A stretch of DNA of 38,967 nt from Myxococcales bacterium (lineage in GTDB: Bacteria; Myxococcota_A; Polyangia; Polyangiales; Ga0077539), in contig JAUSAZ010000201.1 in assembly GCA_030652255.1 (NCBI GenBank), positions 1 through 38,967 of the forward strand, in the 5' to 3' direction. Of this stretch, positions 17,057 through 25,121 are shown piece after piece; position 1 is the stretch's first letter; every line of letters starts with the position of its first letter. The notes under the pieces were generated by a model, which saw only the letters and a list, made by a program, of their open reading frames with translations, was not told the DNA's origin and did no database searches. The position numbers were made by a program, and so were the translations under genes.

Positions 17057-18005
17057 TGAGCGCGACCTCGACCAGACCCTCAGCTGGAGCCCCGCGGGCC
17101 AGTCGCTCTGGACCCTCCTGGGCCAGCTCGCCTGGAATGTACGGGTGCGTCTGGGCGCCGCGCTGATCCCGACGGCCCTGCGCGTCACGCTCTGGGCCCC
17201 CGCGTCGCCGTCCCCGGAGCCCGAGCCGAGCGTGGCCGCGCCGCCGACCGAAGGGGCTGCTCTCGTCGCGGGCGTCCTGGGCGCCCCGAGCACCGCTCCC
17301 GCCACGAGCGGCGCCTGCGCCCGGAGCCCCTCGACGGCTTCGCGTGGCCGCATCGCCGCCGCCGCGGGGCGCTCGTATGGACGCTTCGGCGGGAGCGACT
17401 TCCGCTGGACGGAGGACGGACAGGTGCGATGTCCCGCGGACAAGCTCCTTCGTCCCACCGAGACGCGTCGCGAGGCCGAGCACCTGCGCGTGATCTACCA
17501 GGCGTCGGCCTCGGACTGCGCGGCGTGCGCGCTGTGGGGGGCGTGTCGAGGGCGCCCCGTGCGCACCGACCGCGGCCGCAAGGTGAGCGTGCTGCACCCG
17601 TTGCCGCCGCTCGGGGAGACGTCGCCTGCGCAGGCGTCGGCACCGTCGTTCGAGGTGCCCGTGCGGACGTCAGGGCCGACGATGCCGCCCGCCGCAAGTG
17701 CGGGGCCGTTGGGACCCAAGCCCGTGTGGTGGGTGGACCTCGCGGCGAGCGACGCGCGACGACGGTTGCGCGAGGCCCTGCGCGGTCAGGCGGTCGACGT
17801 CGCGCCCTCTCCGCTGGTCATGCCGCGCCCCACCGCCCCCTTCCACTCCCGCAATGAACGCGCCCACCGACGAATGACCTGGCAGACGTGCTTCGAGCGC
17901 AACCGACGCCCACCCCACAACGGATCCCTCCTGCGCATCCACGGCGTACCGATTGCGCTCGAACCCATGCTCGGCATGCCACGCAACATTCAGCACGCCG
18001 CGTAG
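17056..18005 (+). pseudogene. C-terminal part of an IS1182-type transposase, 5' end lost
   Basis: A plus-strand frame ends at the stop at 18003-18005. Its best-recognised part is a zinc-ribbon-like insertion: FRWTEDGQVRCPADKLLRP, then CAACALWGACRGRP. After a long linker comes RNERAHRRMTWQTCFERN and LLRIHGVPIALEPMLG. That order, Cys insertion then a basic 'R.RRMTW...RN.RP' tail, is what IS1182-like transposases show; the Glu in RNERAHRR may be the last DDE residue. The upstream part (TLSWSPAGQSLWTLLGQLAW, then a Pro/Ala-rich stretch) is less certain. The first DDE residues and the start are gone at about 17056. No terminal inverted repeats were found. Inactive. Confidence 0.6.
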
Positions 18006-18191
18006 GGCTGGTTGCGCATCTCGTGGGTAGAGGCCATGGCTGCACGGCACACCGTGAGGCTCCGCCGATTCCGCCAGCGTCGATCACTGGCCCTGCTCCG
18101 TGAAGGGCGGCCGATGGAAGAGCAGCGGTCGACGGGCAGCGCGACGACCTCGACTCGGCGATGTTGACGTTCGTAAGCGCGGCGACGCTCG

Positions 18192-18992
18192 CTACGAGCA
18201 GTACCCGTAGGAGCCGTCGCCGTAGCGGGAGCACGCCAGCCCGTAGGGGCACTGCCCGGGCCCGCCGCACCGGAGGTAGCAGCGGCTGGTATTCGGATCG
18301 CACACCCGCACGCTCGGCGAGTCCGACGGCGGCGAGGGGCAGTCCACATCGGCCGTGCAACCCCTGGCGCAGAAGCGGCGCCCGTCGCCGAAGGCCATGC
18401 ACACCGCGAAGGGCCCGCACTCGGAGGGCATCGCGGATGCGGCGCTGGTGCACACGTTGTACGCCGCAACCGCGGGGCACCGCACCCCGCCGACGACCGC
18501 GCACGAGGTCACGGACGCCGAGTAGCACGACCGGGCGCCGTCGCACCGCCGTTGCCCGCAGCGGAAGCCGGTCGGGCAGTCGACGTCCTGCGCGCAGGCC
18601 GTGCACATCGTCTCGCACGCCCCGCAGTCGTCCGAGCAGCTCGTGCACGTCTCGCTGCCGTTGCACGTCCCGTCTCCGCAGCGCGCCGCACACGCACCGC
18701 AATCGTCGGAGCAGGTCGTGCAGGTCTCCGACCCGTTGCAGGTCCCGTCCCCGCAACGCGCCGAAGTCCCGGCGTCCCTCGCTGCGCAGGCGCAGGCGTC
18801 GAAGCCCGCGCCGCTCGCGTTGCACGACTGCGCTCCCATCGCACCGCTCGCGCACACGCAAGCCTGCGTCGACCCCGGGGTGCAGCCGCCGATGGGAATC
18901 GACTCCCCACCGCACCCCAGCACAAGGCTAACCACCATCACCGCCCACACGACCATGCGCGCGGCGATCCGCCGTCCATCCCGTCGACTCAT
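18192..18992 (-). CDS. Cys-rich lipoprotein with tandem DGTCNGSETC repeats
   Basis: 266 residues from ATG 18992, preceded by GGGAGG six bases upstream; the frame opens earlier at 19043. MSRRDGRRIAARMVVWAVMV leads into SLVLGC, a lipobox with Cys27. The mature protein is very Cys-rich. Two nearly identical 22-residue units, CGDGTCNGSETCTTCSDDCG and its copy with TSCS, follow each other near residues 70-115. Asp/Asn/Glu spacing in DGTCNGSET resembles a calcium-binding loop, with disulphides fixing the fold, as in many myxobacterial surface proteins. The C-terminal part continues with CTACAQDVDCPTGFRCG-type and CTADVDCPS units. The protein is probably on the cell surface. It is divergent from the XRE gene, with 120 bases between the starts. 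Confidence 0.85.
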   Translation of the reverse strand: MSRRDGRRIAARMVVWAVMVVSLVLGCGGESIPIGGCTPGSTQACVCASGAMGAQSCNASGAGFDACACAARDAGTSARCGDGTCNGSETCTTCSDDCGACAARCGDGTCNGSETCTSCSDDCGACETMCTACAQDVDCPTGFRCGQRRCDGARSCYSASVTSCAVVGGVRCPAVAAYNVCTSAASAMPSECGPFAVCMAFGDGRRFCARGCTADVDCPSPPSDSPSVRVCDPNTSRCYLRCGGPGQCPYGLACSRYGDGSYGYCS

Positions 18993-19087
18993 CGAAACCT
19001 CCCTCTGCGTTCCGGCGCCGACCGTTACTCCCCACCCACACACCGGACAAGATTATTAGGCAGTCTTGAGTGAGTAAATTGATTTCC

Positions 19088-19100
19088 GTCGGGCCCCGAC
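19088..19100. promoter_or_regulatory. Palindrome in the divergent promoter region (candidate XRE operator)
   Basis: GTCGGG-C-CCCGAC is a perfect inverted repeat (6-bp arms, one central base), 12 bases upstream of the XRE start codon and 95 bases from the lipoprotein start. The DNA just before it (19050-19087) is AT-rich for this genome and likely holds the promoters. XRE regulators commonly bind such palindromes near their own start. Binding is inference. Confidence 0.4.
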
Positions 19101-19112
19101 AGTGGGCCGCTG

Positions 19113-19469
19113 ATGGATCCTCCCGAAACCCCTGCCGATGTCCTCCGCGACGTCGGACGCCGCATCGCAGAGCTGCGGGCGGCCCACGGCTGGACCCAGG
19201 AGCAGATGGCCGAAGCGCTCGACGTGAACCTCCCGTACCTCCAGCGGATCGAAGGGGGCCGGGAGAACCTCACTGTCCGCTCGCTCGCGAGGCTCGCCCA
19301 CATCCTGGGCGTCAGGGTCGGGGCCCTCTTCGAGGCGCCGGCGGATCGGACGGTGCGCAGACCCGGTCGGCCCCGCCGACCCAGGGCCACCGCGGGCGCA
19401 CCGACCGAAGAGAACGGTTCCGTCGAGGAAGACGCAGCCACGACCGTCACCCGGAAGCCGGGCAGGTAG
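19113..19469 (+). CDS. XRE-family helix-turn-helix regulator
   Basis: 118 residues. The Cro/CI-type HTH spans about residues 12-68: VGRRIAELRAAHGWTQEQMA, EALDVNLPYLQRIEGGRENL and TVRSLARLAHILGVRVGALF. The recognition helix is in the 'NLPYLQRIEGGRENL' part, and the 'G.TQE.MA' and 'I..GR..' signatures are intact. The tail is basic, Pro/Ala-rich and probably disordered. Proteins of this size repress or activate neighbouring genes; the palindrome just upstream and the divergent lipoprotein gene are likely targets. No toxin partner is seen downstream: the next gene, ending at 19487, is on the opposite strand and encodes a secreted protein. Confidence 0.85.
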   Translation: MDPPETPADVLRDVGRRIAELRAAHGWTQEQMAEALDVNLPYLQRIEGGRENLTVRSLARLAHILGVRVGALFEAPADRTVRRPGRPRRPRATAGAPTEENGSVEEDAATTVTRKPGR

Positions 19470-19486
19470 CAGGCAACGGGTCTCCC

Positions 19487-20140
19487 TCACCAACACCGCC
19501 CGCCGTTGTCGTCGACGACCGGTCCCGGCACGGGACGGACTGACGCCGAGTTCCACCAGAGCTGGCACATCCCGGCGGCGTGGAGCACCCCGTCGCGCGC
19601 GAGTCGGTAGCGGTGCCGCACCTCCTCGGTGCAGAACCCCTCGCTCGAGTGCCCGCTCCCCCAGCTGAACACCACCGTCACGAACCAGCGGCCCCGGTGC
19701 TCGTCCAGCCGCCAGGACAGGTCGCCCCGATTGAACCCGCCGCGCAGCAGCACCGTCGCGCGAAAGCCTCCGGGCGCGCTCCGCACCAGCACCATCCCGG
19801 GCTCTTCATCGAAGGGGTACGGGTCGGCGCACGGGGCCACCGTGAGCAGTCGATCGAGCCCGCCGTTGCCGTCGAGGTCGGCCACGCCGTCGACGCGCAC
19901 CGTCGCGCCCACGGCGATCGTCTCTGCCCACCGCGCGAACACCCCGCTCCGCACCAGGTCGCGGTCGTCCGGGCGCGCGTGCCCCTCGGTCCCCGCGCCA
20001 TCGCCCGCCTCCCTCAGCATCTGGTCCCACGCCCCGGTGACCTCGACGGCGCCCCCGCGGTCCTGTGCTGCGGCCGCGTGGGCACCCAGCCACGCAGCGA
20101 GTCCCAGCGACCACGCCGCGCGACCACGACCCGCCGCCAT
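19487..20140 (-). CDS. Secreted FG-GAP-like protein, module copy 1
   Basis: 217 residues from ATG 20140 (ATG 20164 adds eight residues). MAAGRGRAAWSLGLAAWLG then AHAAAAQ is a Sec signal. The mature part has a calcium-loop-like ADLDGNGGLDRLLTVA, then DPYPFDEEPGMVLVRS, and later WRLDEHRGRWFVTVVFSWG, and ends near CQLWWNSASVRPVPG. The 'D.DG.G..D.LL' loop is typical of FG-GAP repeats; here there is only one. The protein encoded at 24106-24801 shares the same order of elements (DADGDGRADELLVVRP, then ATPYPYDRRPGVVLRL), so the two are paralogues. Both lie divergent to an RCC1-repeat gene, here only 65 bases away, which suggests the pair works together at the cell envelope. Confidence 0.75.
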   Translation of the reverse strand: MAAGRGRAAWSLGLAAWLGAHAAAAQDRGGAVEVTGAWDQMLREAGDGAGTEGHARPDDRDLVRSGVFARWAETIAVGATVRVDGVADLDGNGGLDRLLTVAPCADPYPFDEEPGMVLVRSAPGGFRATVLLRGGFNRGDLSWRLDEHRGRWFVTVVFSWGSGHSSEGFCTEEVRHRYRLARDGVLHAAGMCQLWWNSASVRPVPGPVVDDNGGRCW

Positions 20141-20205
20141 TCGCCCGGAATCCAGCGCTCCCATGCGCCTCGCGACGGCACGCCTCGTGCCATCGATGCG
20201 CCCTC

Positions 20206-22464
20206 ATGCGACCGACACGCATCGTCTCCGCGGGCGCCGGCGTGTACCGCCAGGCCTCCCTCCGCGCGCCCGTCACCACGCGCGCGAGGCAGTGGCTCGT
20301 CGCGCTGCTGGTCCCGCTCGCGGCGCTGTCGGCGCTCGCCTCGCTCGACCGTCGCGCGCCCGACGTCCGCCCCGCGTCGCGCGCGGTGCGAGCGCGCGTG
20401 CGCCCGGCGGCGCCGGTGGAGGTGCCGACCACGCCCCTCACCGAGGTGGTCAGCCTCGCGGGCGACGGCGGCGCGTGGGTCGCCGTCACCCGCGACGGCG
20501 ACCGCTACGCGTGGAGCCACGACGCCGATCAGAGCGGCGGCGCGACGAGCCGTCGACGCGTGCGTCGGATGGAAGCTGGCGCACCGGCCGCGGGGGTGGC
20601 CCTCGGGGTGGACACCCGCTGCGGACACGGGGGCAACGGCGACCACGACTTCGTCCTGTTGACCCGGGCGGGGCAGCTCCAGGCGTTGCACCAGAGCGCC
20701 TACGATCCCGTCGACGTGATCGACGCGTGGCGGTTAGGCGGGCGCGACGAGCGTGTCGTCGACGTCGACACCGCGGGCGACCTCTGGATCGAGCGCACCG
20801 CCTCCGGGTTCGTCCACGTCGGCTCGGCGTGCGAGCCGAGCGAGCACCACTACGCCAACCTCGCCCAGGCCCCGTCGGCCCCCGCGCGCTTCGCCGACGC
20901 CGCGTCGGTCACGGCGGGCGGGCAGTTCGCGTGCGTGAACACGGCCGTCGGCGCCGTCCACTGCTGGGCCTTCCATAACGTCCTCGACGGGGGCTCCGAC
21001 CCGCGGGATTACGTCCACCACCGCGTCGGGCCGTCGCGCGTGCCCGTGCCGCCCGTCTCTCGTGTGGCGCTCGATGGAGACCGCGGCTGCGGCGTCGCCC
21101 GCGACGGGGGCGTGTGGTGCTGGTCCGCCGCCGGCCTCCCCGCCCTCCACTGGAACGTCTGGCGTCACCCCTGGCTGCGCGACGCGAGCACGATCCACCC
21201 GCTGGGCTCCCGCCTCTGCGCGACGCTGCACGACCAGCGGGTGCTCTGCGACGACCGCTGGCGCACCCCGCCGAGCCTCGCGTCGCTGCCCCCGCGCTCG
21301 GAGCTCGCGGGCCTGCGCGGCGCGGTGCAGATCATCGAGCCGTACTCCGGACAGGGTTGCGCCCGCCTCGCCGACGGCACGGTCCGCTGCTGGGATCCGC
21401 ACGACCTCCCCGACGGCCGCCTCCGCGCCTCGACGTCGCCGGTGCGCGCCGACGTCGACGAGCCCCTCACGTCGCTCGCCTCGGGCCAGGTACACACTTG
21501 CGGCCTCGGCCGCAGCGGCCGCGTCTGGTGCTGGGGCGCACACCACGGCGAGAGCTACTCCGCCGTGCCCGCGGCGCCGGTCGAGGGCGTCGCCGACGCG
21601 GTCCAGGTGGCCGTCGGCGCGAGGCACGTCTGCGCCCGCCTGCGCGACGGGGCGGTGGCGTGCTGGGGCTACAACCCGATGGGCGAGTGCGCGCAGCCCC
21701 GCATCCCGTCCGCGCAGTCACCCGTCGTCCCGCTGCGCGTCGCGGGCCTCGACGGCGTCGTCCAGGTGTCGGCAGGCGACGGCCACGCCTGCGCCCGCCT
21801 CGCCGGCGGGTCGGTCCGCTGCTGGGGCGCCTTCGGGACGGCGTGGCCCGGCCACCCGAGGGTGCACGGGGCGGTGCGCCCGCTCGCGGTCGCGCTCCCC
21901 TTCGCGGCCGTCGGGCTGGTGTCGTCCGGCGCCTACGCCTGCGCGCGCTCGGCCGACGGCCGCCAAGTCTGCTGGGGAGGCGACCGGGGCGCGGGCGACG
22001 ACGGCGAGACCCACGCCCGCGAGACCATCGACGTCGCCGCGGAGGTCGTCGCGAGCCCCACCGCGAGCCTCGACTGCGTGCGCGACGAGCGCGGTCGGGT
22101 GCGCTGCGGGGCGCGCTTCGACGACCGGCCGGGCGGGCTCACGCTCGCGCGCGACGACGGCGAGGTGGTGGGCGACGGCGCCGCGGTCGTCGGGAGCGGC
22201 GCGTGGCACACGTGCACCGCGCAGGGGGACGCGGTGACGTGCGCCCGACGCACGGCGACGCCGGCGCAGGAGAGCGACCCCGCGACCCCGGCGGACGTCC
22301 GCCTGCCGCGAGCGCCGCGTGCGCTCACGGCGGGGCGCGGGTTCTCGTGCGCCCTCACGGCCGACGGTGCGGCGTGGTGCTGGGGCGACAACCGCCTGGG
22401 TCAGCTCGGGACGGGGGTTCCGGGGGTGGTGACGATCGACGCGCCGACGGTGGTCGTGCGCTGA
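20206..22464 (+). CDS. Membrane-anchored RCC1-repeat protein, module copy 1
   Basis: 752 residues from ATG 20206 (the open frame starts at 20065, overlapping the neighbour). After a basic n-region, WLVALLVPLAALSALASL is an uncleaved signal anchor or signal peptide near residues 29-46. The rest is RCC1-like: units with CA/CG..DG..WCW or VRCWG, such as DGAVACWGYNPMGE, GGSVRCWGAFG and AAWCWGDNRLGQLGTG at the C-terminus. Early repeats are degenerate, later ones clearer; the length fits two propellers. The N-terminal layout (YRQ..., basic stretch, hydrophobic anchor, Pro/Val linker, then propellers) matches the gene split by IS66 at 24905-29857. A hairpin terminator follows the stop. Likely a surface binding protein. 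Confidence 0.8.
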   Translation: MRPTRIVSAGAGVYRQASLRAPVTTRARQWLVALLVPLAALSALASLDRRAPDVRPASRAVRARVRPAAPVEVPTTPLTEVVSLAGDGGAWVAVTRDGDRYAWSHDADQSGGATSRRRVRRMEAGAPAAGVALGVDTRCGHGGNGDHDFVLLTRAGQLQALHQSAYDPVDVIDAWRLGGRDERVVDVDTAGDLWIERTASGFVHVGSACEPSEHHYANLAQAPSAPARFADAASVTAGGQFACVNTAVGAVHCWAFHNVLDGGSDPRDYVHHRVGPSRVPVPPVSRVALDGDRGCGVARDGGVWCWSAAGLPALHWNVWRHPWLRDASTIHPLGSRLCATLHDQRVLCDDRWRTPPSLASLPPRSELAGLRGAVQIIEPYSGQGCARLADGTVRCWDPHDLPDGRLRASTSPVRADVDEPLTSLASGQVHTCGLGRSGRVWCWGAHHGESYSAVPAAPVEGVADAVQVAVGARHVCARLRDGAVACWGYNPMGECAQPRIPSAQSPVVPLRVAGLDGVVQVSAGDGHACARLAGGSVRCWGAFGTAWPGHPRVHGAVRPLAVALPFAAVGLVSSGAYACARSADGRQVCWGGDRGAGDDGETHARETIDVAAEVVASPTASLDCVRDERGRVRCGARFDDRPGGLTLARDDGEVVGDGAAVVGSGAWHTCTAQGDAVTCARRTATPAQESDPATPADVRLPRAPRALTAGRGFSCALTADGAAWCWGDNRLGQLGTGVPGVVTIDAPTVVVR

Positions 22465-22470
22465 GGCGTG

Positions 22471-22492
22471 GCCGTCGGGATGACCCGACGGC
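22471..22492 (+). terminator. Hairpin terminator after the RCC1 gene
   Basis: GCCGTCGGG, loop ATGA, CCCGACGGC: a perfect 9-bp stem starting 7 bases after the stop codon of the RCC1 gene at 22464. Confidence 0.65.
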
Positions 22493-22498
22493 GCGGGC

Positions 22499-22644
22499 GA
22501 TCAGGCCATGTAGACGAAGTCCATCCCGGCCGAGCGGGCGTCGGTACCGGCGCTGGCGGCGACGAAGGGCCCGGGGGCGATCGTGCTGACCATCGTGACG
22601 ATCCCGGCCCCGGGCGACCACCTGCTTGAGCAGCGTGTGCGGGA
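22499..22644 (-). other. Possible C-terminal fragment of an unrelated gene
   Basis: Directly after the ISL3 relic, the same frame reads on past its stop as AGIVTMVSTIAPGPFVAASA, then GTDARSAGMDFVYMA and a stop at 22499. The sequence is protein-like but has no start and no family I recognise. It may be the tail of the gene into which the ISL3 element once inserted. Confidence 0.25.
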
Positions 22645-23209
22645 TCACGGAGTGATGCGCCCCAGGTCCACCAGGATCGTCCCGTAGGTGTGGCCGCGTC
22701 GGCGGGCCCAGTCATCCACGCCAAGCACGCGCGGCGTGGCACGCGGGAGGGGCGGCGCGCGGCGGACCAGACGGAACAACGTCGCGGGACTGGCCGAGGC
22801 GCCGAGCACCGGGAGCAGCTGCGCGCCGGCCTCGCCGCCGAGCGCCATGCCCACGCGCGTCAGGGTATGCGCGAGCCGCGTAGTGCGCCGCGCGTAGGGG
22901 GCCGCGAGGTCGCCCAGGCGCTCGGCAAACAGGGCACGCGGACACGCCGCGCATGCAGCGGAAGCGTCGGACGCGCACTGCCAGTCGGACGGGAAAGCCC
23001 CGCCATGCGAGGTCCGCCAGGGAGCGGGAGTAGGTGCTGTGGACGCGCACCGCGTCCTGGCCGCAGAGCGGGCACTGTGCCGTGGGCCGAGGGCACTGCA
23101 ACGCGACGTGGATCACCTCGCCCTCGGCGATGTAGAGCCCCTCGACCTCGACCTCGGCGTCAGGGGCGAAGAGCATCGCCACTGAGGGAGAGTCGGACGC
23201 GGTGAGCAT
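22645..23209 (-). pseudogene. ISL3-family transposase relic
   Basis: Starts at ATG 23209 (AGGAG just upstream): MLTASDSPSVAMLFAPDAEV, then the ISL3 zinc-ribbon region with CPLCGQDAVRVHS and VRVRRFRC. A frameshift near 22945 moves the reading to ACPRALFAERLGDLAAPYAR, then GMALGGEAGAQLLPVLG, then RVLGVDDWARRRGHTYGTIL with the first catalytic Asp, where the frame ends at 22645. The remaining two thirds of the DDE domain are gone. ISL3 transposases are about 400-550 residues, so this is a fragment. The bases 22499-22644 read as an unrelated C-terminus (IVTMVSTIAPGPFVAASAG...FVYMA) on the same strand. Confidence 0.7.
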
Positions 23210-23421
23210 CGGGGACTCCTTCTGGTGGAGGCGAGCCCCCAGTCTGCGCCGGGCGGCGACCCGCACAACCGGCCATCATCGAGAGTGAGGGAGAGGGAGA
23301 CCCGATGTAATTGACGTCGAGCACTCTGCCGTGCCCTGGTGCCGCTGATCGTCCTGACGGGCAACCCAGCGGCGTGGTCGGGTTCGTCCGATGAGCGAAG
23401 TCCCGATCGATCGTTGCCGGC

Positions 23422-24078
23422 TCAGGGGTACGCCGTCCGGCCCGGAGCGTGCGACGCGTTGGCGGGACGCGAGAGGTCGACCTCGCACGGCAGACCCGGT
23501 CCCTGGCCGCTCACGCCGCCATACCGTCTGCCGGAGTCGAGGCGCGACTCGCTGATCGACGCCGCGATCGAGCACGCCTCCGGGTCGTGGCAGGTGCGCC
23601 CGACCCCCTCGGCGGCATCCCTTTGACCCGTGTAGAACAGCAGTCGGGTGAGTTCGCCGCAGCGGTCCTCGCGCCAGAGCGTCGCTTCAAACCGACGCAA
23701 GCGACGCTCGCCCATCGTCGCGAACGGGACCCGACTCTCGGCACACCGCCCCATCGAACCGCGAGGCGCTGTGAGGCGTAGCATCCCCCGCGCGATGTCG
23801 ATCATAGTGACCCCCGGCACCTTGGGCTGGACGATGACCCCGGCCTGCTCGACTGCGACGACCCGCTCGGTGCCCGGTGCGCGAACGACGTGGAGGACGC
23901 CGACGTAGCCCCAGATCGCCGCCGCGAGCGGAACGCACAGGGCGACGGAGAGCGCGGGCTGCGCGCGGTGACCCGCCTTCGCCCGGCGACCCCGCCGGAG
24001 GGCCAACCACAGGGACGGCGCCAGCACGAGCGGGATCGCGGCGGTCCAGAATCCCTCGGCGAGGGCGCAGCCTTCCAT
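23422..24078 (-). CDS. Small integral membrane protein of unknown function
   Basis: 218 residues. Two membrane segments are visible: FWTAAIPLVLAPSLWLAL (about 10-27) and LSVALCVPLAAAIWGYVGVL (about 43-62), separated by a basic loop RRGRRAKAGHR. The C-terminal 150 residues are soluble, with several Cys (GRCAES, EDRCGEL, RTCHDPEACS), so probably exported and disulphide-bonded. The two-helix start vaguely recalls ExbB/TolQ-like proteins, but the conserved proton-channel region is not seen. It starts 28 bases after the stop of the FG-GAP-like gene on the same strand and is probably co-transcribed with it. The first copy of the module lacks such a partner. Confidence 0.6.
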   Translation of the reverse strand: MEGCALAEGFWTAAIPLVLAPSLWLALRRGRRAKAGHRAQPALSVALCVPLAAAIWGYVGVLHVVRAPGTERVVAVEQAGVIVQPKVPGVTMIDIARGMLRLTAPRGSMGRCAESRVPFATMGERRLRRFEATLWREDRCGELTRLLFYTGQRDAAEGVGRTCHDPEACSIAASISESRLDSGRRYGGVSGQGPGLPCEVDLSRPANASHAPGRTAYP

Positions 24079-24105
24079 GGGCGGAACTCCCCGGGGTCCA
24101 AGGGT

Positions 24106-24801
24106 TCAGCGCCCGAGCGTACGCCTTCCGCGGAATCGATGGCCGTCCCAGACGAGCACCCTGGCGCGGTACAGGTTGGGGTCGGAGTCCGACCCGTCCC
24201 CTCCCCACGTCACCTGGATGCGCGTCGGAGAGAGCCTGCGCACTCCACCGATGGAGTCGTAGTGCGCGAGCCCGCCCCGGCCGGCCGACGGAACCACGAC
24301 GACAACGGTGATCGCCACCCACCAGCCGTTGGGATCGCGGTCGTGATACCGGTGGTCGACCAGCACCGGGAACATCCGCTCGCCGAGGACGAGCGCGGGC
24401 TCGACCGTGATGTAGTTCCATGTCTCGGGGAGCCGCCCCGGCTCCTCCTCGGGCGCCTGATCGCGCACGCCGCGCGCGATGACCTGGGAGGCCCACCCGT
24501 CCGCGCGCCGGAGGCGCAGGACCACACCCGGCCGACGATCGTAGGGGTACGGCGTCGCACGCGGCCGCACCACGAGGAGCTCGTCGGCCCGACCGTCCCC
24601 GTCCGCGTCGCCAGTCGCCAGCACGGTGGGCCTCGCCCCGTCGGCCAGCGATCCTGCCGCGGTCCGGTGCGTGCCGGCGCGGACGAGGTCGGGGTCGTCG
24701 GGCGCGCACCCGGGTCGGTCGTCGGACGCCCACGCGAGCTGCGCCGCGGCCGTGCGTGCGGGGAGACACAGGGCGAGTCCGATCGCCCACACCGTCTTCA
24801 T
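24106..24801 (-). CDS. Secreted FG-GAP-like protein, module copy 2
   Basis: 231 residues from ATG 24801, with a GAAGGG purine stretch about ten bases upstream. MKTVWAIGLALCLPARTAAA is a Sec signal. The mature part has TGDADGDGRADELLVVRP, a calcium-loop FG-GAP-like element near residue 67, then ATPYPYDRRPGVVLRLRRA, then TVEPALVLGERMFPVLVDHR and a late strand RIQVTWGGDGSDSDPN. The same elements in the same order occur in the 19487-20140 protein. As there, an RCC1-repeat gene starts divergently nearby (GTG 24905). Probably periplasmic or surface-exposed; an enzymatic role is not suggested by any motif. Confidence 0.75.
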   Translation of the reverse strand: MKTVWAIGLALCLPARTAAAQLAWASDDRPGCAPDDPDLVRAGTHRTAAGSLADGARPTVLATGDADGDGRADELLVVRPRATPYPYDRRPGVVLRLRRADGWASQVIARGVRDQAPEEEPGRLPETWNYITVEPALVLGERMFPVLVDHRYHDRDPNGWWVAITVVVVVPSAGRGGLAHYDSIGGVRRLSPTRIQVTWGGDGSDSDPNLYRARVLVWDGHRFRGRRTLGR

Positions 24802-24904
24802 GGTTCCAGACCCTTCTCTGCGCGTCGCGCGCGCTTGGGACGGCAGGGAGCGAGACGCGTGCCGGTGGCCCGACCACTGCACCGGTCCCCGACGGAGTCA
24901 CGAC

Positions 24905-25052
24905 GTGCCCAGAGACCTACGCGACGAGATCGTCACCCTGGCGAAGAGCCCGTACCGCAGCGCGCCGGTCATCGCGCCACGACGCAGGCCCTCGCTTCGG
25001 TGGTGGCGCTGCCTGTTCGCGCTCGTGCTGCTCCCGGTCGCACGCGTGCACC
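24905..25052 (+). pseudogene. 5' end of the RCC1-repeat gene split by IS66 (module copy 2)
   Basis: From GTG 24905 the frame encodes VPRDLRDEIVTLAKSPYRSA, then PVIAPRRRPSLRWWRCLF and ALVLLPVARVH, that is a basic n-region and a hydrophobic anchor like that of the 20206 gene. At 25052 the IS66 element begins. Joining base 25052 to 27786 continues the frame as ...RVH-LSTPVPAP..., so the two parts once formed one 739-residue protein. On its own this end encodes only about 49 residues plus read-through into the IS. Confidence 0.8.
25045..25052. repeat. Left copy of the IS66 target-site duplication
   Basis: CGTGCACC, identical to the eight bases directly after the right end of the element (27778-27785). 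Eight bases is the usual IS66 target duplication. Confidence 0.95.
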
Positions 25053-25079
25053 GTAAGCCCCCGGCGAATCCCGTGGTTC
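25053..25079 (+). repeat. IS66 left terminal inverted repeat
   Basis: GTAAGCCCCCGGCGAATCCC followed by GTGGTTC; matches the reverse complement of the right end at 23 of 27 positions. Confidence 0.9.
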
Positions 25080-25121
25080 ACGACGGCGTGACCCCGCTGC
25101 AGTCTCCCGTGCGTGACGCAG

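Noticed and set aside
14081..17059. 992-codon open frame on the plus strand opposite hsdR
   Set aside because: Its translation is Arg/His/Leu/Gly-rich and low-complexity, while the minus strand carries clear SF2 helicase motifs; it is a GC-rich shadow.
18660..18780. Direct repeats that could suggest a CRISPR or minisatellite
   Set aside because: They are two in-frame copies encoding the Cys-rich units of the lipoprotein, with no spacers.
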